DNA of 64,000 nucleotides from Heterodera schachtii (taxonomy: Eukaryota; Nematoda; Chromadorea; Rhabditida; Heteroderidae). A program made the position numbers and the translations under genes. The DNA lies in the NCBI GenBank assembly GCA_023374025.1, contig SIJG01000018.1, positions 1,536,175-1,600,174 on the forward strand. Reading direction: 5' to 3'. Shown here in pieces: positions 60,466-64,000 of the stretch. A model generated the notes under the pieces. It did not search any database. It was not told where the DNA came from and saw only the letters and a program-made list of their open reading frames with translations. Each line of letters begins with the position of its first letter. Positions within the stretch are counted from its first letter, which is position 1.

Positions 60466-62994
60466 TCACGATTTAAGCCAAAAAAAATTAAAAACTTTTA
60501 TAAATTAATATTAAAATAAAAAAGGCTTCTTCGTGATCGTTTCGTCCATCTTTCACCATTAAAAATTTCAATTTTTATCCTTATTGGAAGCAAGAAAATT
60601 AAACATTTTTGTCATTTTGGGGTCAATTTTCAGAAGTTGTTTAACAGAAATGCAATAGAAATGATTTTTTTTTTGACGCGATGTCATTTTTGGCGACATG
60701 TACAAAAAAATTTCAAAAATTTTCCAAAAATAAATCAGCTGAAAAATAATCTCCCAGTCTCCATTAGTCTACCAATCTCCAATTATCTACCCCTTTCTGA
60801 AGAGGTTGAAAAATAATATACCATGGCATATAAAAAGAGTATATACGGTATTCTAAGAATTATAAAAATTTACAAAATACATTGTTAAAAAAATCATTAT
60901 ATTTATTTACCGAAAGGGGTTGTTGGTTGGTCTATTTGATATTTAACCGAAATTTCGTGATGAAAAAATTTTTTGGAATTAAAAAAAAATTTTGAAAAAA
61001 CTTCGGCTTCGGCTTCGAAAACTTCGAAAACTTCGGGTTTTTTTGGGCTTCGAGCTTCGGACTTCGGCTTCGAATAAAAATTGGGCTTCGCCTTCGGCTT
61101 CGGCTTCGAGTGCAAAGCCGAGCTTCGCCCAGCCCTGTTGCCGATCTCTTTTTACCGTCTGATCCATTCGAAAAATCTTAGTCAACCCATTAGCCCCTTT
61201 TAATGCATCCCGCCAGCCCCTAAAAATTTCTTTTTCAAAATATAAGGTATTTTTTTATTTTTTGGAATTTTTTGAAATTTAATTGAATTTTTTTCGAATT
61301 TTCCAAAATCCCGCAATACCGCAAGGGATCCCGCAAATTTCAAATTTCCGGTATATTTTCAACCTTATTTTTAAAAAAATATAAATTTTTAATCAAATTC
61401 ACCAAAAACCGAAAAATTGATGACATAAAAGATATCCACTTTAATAATTTATGGACATTAATAACAAGCGATTGGCCGGCTGGTCATCGTCATACTAAAC
61501 TGCTCTGTTTTTAATGTTTGCTAAAAAAAAAAAAAAAGTTTTCTCCGTTGGATAATGTTGGTTTATTATTTTTGGTTATTACCGAGAATCTCTTGTAAAT
61601 CTCTATCTATTACAATATTTTCTGGTACTTTCCTGTTTTGAAGGCACATCCTATTTTTTAAACCCAGCTGGGAGCGTTAATATTAATACTTATTCTTTGG
61701 AGGCATAAAAGCAACAATTTCTGCCAAATTTCCGTATCGTACGGACGTAACGCTTACTTTTCGATTTTATGCTTCAGCTTAATAAAATGCTAATTGTAAT
61801 TTTAAATATTTGATTCCGACGCTTCGAAAATAAACTAACGATATTACATTATTTTTGATGAAAAAAATAATAAAGTTTTCTGATAATTTATTTTTACTAA
61901 ATTCATTTGATTGTGTAGATGTGTGTAGACTGATAATTGAACTAGGTAAGTTCGCACAGCTGTGCCTTTCATCTTTAATTCGAACAATAATTCTCATTTA
62001 ATCAAAATTATAGTTAAATTAATATAAAAATTTATAATAATCATGATATATTCAGTAACTTTTAAAAAATGGAATGTATGCATTTATAATTATAAATTTA
62101 AAAATTAATTTTATGTTCATTTTTTGTTTAAATTTTATTCCTTTTAAATTATTAATATAGGTAGTGAAACATAAATTTTTATGCTATATTAAACTGGTTT
62201 TAGAGATTCATGGCGTAGCCGCACGCCTCTTTTAGATCTTGTGATGATCCTTCTATAAATCTTATGTAAAAGGATTTTTTCTATTAAAATTCATACTTTT
62301 CTCTTCTGGTGTTTATTTTTTCATTCATTTTCTTTTATATTTATTTTGTATAATAATTTTATAACATTCTTTTACTTATTTGTTTGTAATAAAACAGAAA
62401 ATTTATATATGATTTCTTTTTTACATTATTTCGGTTAAATGATTTTTTAGTTTTATTTTCTGCTTTCTTCAGTGTTATTATTTATTATAGTTAATGATTA
62501 ATTAAGAAAATAAAAAAAATGACAATTTTAAATATAAAATTGTTGTTTATTTATAACTTAAAAATTATGTCAATTCATTTCAGTTTTAAATATGAAAAAG
62601 TAGTAATATTGGTATTAAGAATTATTTTTGCTATTTTTTCAATCTTGTAAAAAGTTTTATGTTTTGTTCAGTAAAATTTTATTTACTTTTTTTCTTATTT
62701 TAGTTTTAAGAAATTTTCCAAAATGTCATTTATGCACCTTAAATTCTTCAAAGATTCACACTTCGTATATTCGGGTCTAAATCCTTTCCATAAAACCTTA
62801 ATTATTTTTATTATTACTATAGAAGCATATGAATTTTGTCATCGGTATGCTTATAAATAACATATTATAACACCCACACTTTCCCTGGCTCCCTGAAAAT
62901 GCGACACCGTCGGAAAATCCGACAGCGATAAAAAGTTTTTCATTTCAAGAAAATGCGACACTGAGAAAATACGACACCAAACATAGATTTTTAA

Positions 62995-63022
62995 AACCAT
63001 AATGGGTTTGGTTCGAGTCCGC
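62995..63022 (+). repeat. B-box fragment of a tRNA-like repeat
   Basis: ATGGGTTTGGTTCGAGTCCGC matches the 3' half of the tRNA-like sequence at 63345-63425 in opposite orientation; the A-box half is absent. Confidence 0.45.
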
Positions 63023-63344
63023 TCCACAACAAAATGTTTTTATTTATTTATTTTCTTCCTGAAAATTCAAATTGGCTATTCTGAAAACTGTTGATGGTTT
63101 TGCCAGCCAATTGGATAATATTGGAATAATTTAAATGCTATTGATAGGGAGAAACTTTTTCTAGGCAAATGCAAATTTTCAAAGACTCGTAACTTTTTTC
63201 TGGTGCTTCAAAATGCTTAACAGTTACTTAGAAAAAATACCAAGAATATATAATTTATTAGGAAAAAGCTTCAATAAAGTTTTTCAAAAACAGCCAATTT
63301 TTAATTTTCAAAAAATAAGTAAATAAAAATATTGGTGTCGTGAA

Positions 63345-63425
63345 GCGGACTCGAACATGCACCCATTTTCCCTTTATTATCCTACAAAATCCTATTACGC
63401 ACCACACTAAAATTTTTTAGGTGTA
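63345..63425 (-). repeat. tRNA-like sequence, pseudogene or SINE head
   Basis: On the minus strand GTGTGGTGCGTAATAGG contains an A-box-like core, GTTCGAGTCC a perfect B-box core 45 bases later, and the 5' GTGTGGTG can pair with the 3' CACGACAC except at one position, like an acceptor stem. The anticodon arm and T stem do not form clearly, so I do not call a functional tRNA. Confidence 0.45.
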
Positions 63426-64000
63426 TATACTTATTTTCCGGACGACGATGTATAGAAACAAAAAATCAATTTCATTCTTTTTAAAAATCTATTTTTTGAA
63501 GAAATGCCAAAATATTCATACATTTGAATGAAAAGCATAACAAAAGCATTTCGAAATAAGTGCTAAACTTAAAATTGTGTAAATTTTTTATTGTTTCCAA
63601 TTTAGCGAAATTTTGCAGCTCCTTTAATAAAAGTGAAAGCAGAAAATCCATTCACTTTCTACTTTCACATAATAATTGTTTTTTTTTGTTTTGTTTTTTG
63701 CTAGATTTAGTTTAAAAATTGAGATAAATTTATGATTTTTAAATTATTTATTCTTTTTATATAAGTTTTTATATTTTATATATTTAGAATTATAAGAATG
63801 TTTGATAACGACCAGAGGTCGCCAATTTTTTGAACAAAAACTCATTGTTGAAATTTTCCAAATCAGTTGACAACTCTTCAAATTCCGATTGTTTCAGCCG
63901 CTGACTATAAAAAAATATCTAAAAAAAACAATATTTTTTTGAAAATTTATAGGTTATTTTAGTAATTAGATTTTCAATGAAGTCAAGAATTTAAAATAAA

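Larger units (their letters stand above)
55975..60848. mobile_element. 4.87-kb TIR element with TA duplication, carrying a CLE-like gene
   Basis: Both ends begin CCGTATATACTC and share 25 identical bases (to TATATGCCA) in inverted orientation. A TA is duplicated at 55973-55974 and 60849-60850; the aligned uninterrupted MITE has one TA at this spot. TA duplication and size suggest the Tc1/mariner/pogo group, but no transposase frame is visible, so it is non-autonomous or decayed. Both ends also contain GTCTCCATTA ... CTCCAATTAT ... ACCCCTTTCTGA ... GAGGTTGAAAAATAATATACC in direct orientation. Cargo: a 207-bp direct repeat pair, a nested hAT-type MITE (57568-58190) and the CLE-like gene (59414-59857). 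Confidence 0.85.
55480..61137. mobile_element. hAT-type MITE, second copy, interrupted by a 4.87-kb element
   Basis: Same terminal sequences as the element at 14543-15348 (CAGGGCTGGGCGAA and TTCGCCCAGCCCTG), in reverse orientation. TTGCCGAT is duplicated on both sides (55472-55479, 61138-61145). The two outer parts (55480-55974 and 60849-61137) add up to about 0.78 kb, close to the 806 bp of the uninterrupted copy, and align with it in order: GAAGCC-type ends, AATACACCCC motifs, tRNA-like segment and GC hairpin. Confidence 0.9.
61146..64000. other. AT-rich desert with a tRNA-like repeat
   Basis: 61185-61370 has short ATCCCGC repeats. 61740-61800 resembles 13190-13250. Nothing coding is supported; the frame at 61779-61997 is chance-like. 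Confidence 0.5.

Noticed and set aside
60903..61185. Frames rich in K-P-K-A/E-A-E repeats
   Set aside because: GAAGCC subterminal repeats of the hAT-type MITE, also seen at 15224-15439.
62995..63425. Functional tRNA genes
   Set aside because: B-box cores are good but A-box half, anticodon arm or T stem is missing or unpaired, and the same sequence recurs inverted 350 bp away; treated as repeats.

Overview
This window reads as nuclear DNA of a very AT-rich invertebrate, most likely a plant-parasitic tylenchid nematode of root-knot (Meloidogyne) type. The grounds are: short, AT-rich, GT..AG introns (about 105-320 bp); small genes in moderately GC-rich islands; and a small secreted-type protein ending in a CLE-like dodecapeptide (H-E-V-P-S-G-P-N-P-T-Q-N), a class of plant-hormone-mimicking effector described in cyst, reniform and root-knot nematodes. 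The species assignment is inference.

Layout. 1-22.2 kb is a gene-poor AT desert built of old, decayed duplicated blocks (1.98-3.6 kb resembles 16.6-18.65 kb; 5.44-5.99 kb resembles 7.50-8.02 kb), with a three-copy dispersed repeat (9.06, 21.24, 21.93 kb) and an intact hAT-type MITE (14.54-15.35 kb). 22.3-26.3 kb is the main gene island: two minus-strand genes head to tail, reconstructed from phase-compatible exons as a 120-aa protein and a 614-aa protein with charged 36-37-residue repeats. They are about 280 bp apart, which would suit a nematode operon; neither is recognised. 26.5-35 kb is a dense cluster of terminal-inverted-repeat elements. 35.6-36.1 kb is an unresolved GC island, 37.3-38.0 kb holds a 5'-truncated non-LTR retrotransposon, and 38-47.4 kb is again desert. 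47.4-49.0 kb is a small gene island. 52.8-61.1 kb is a second transposon cluster that contains the CLE-like gene. 61.1-64 kb is desert with a tRNA-like repeat.

Most striking structure. A 4.87-kb element (55975-60848) with 25-bp perfect terminal inverted repeats and a TA duplication lies inside a hAT-type MITE (55480-61137, 8-bp duplication). The sibling MITE at 14543-15348 shows the unoccupied site with a single TA, so the insertion is well resolved. The 4.87-kb element carries the CLE-like gene (59414-59857, minus) and a further hAT-type MITE (57568-58190). Ten insertions in the window have recognisable 8-bp target duplications (eight perfect, two at 7/8). Many share modules despite different termini: a GC-rich hairpin, paired AATACACCCCTAA motifs and degenerate tRNA-like segments. 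No complete transposase, rRNA gene, CRISPR array or intact tRNA gene was seen.
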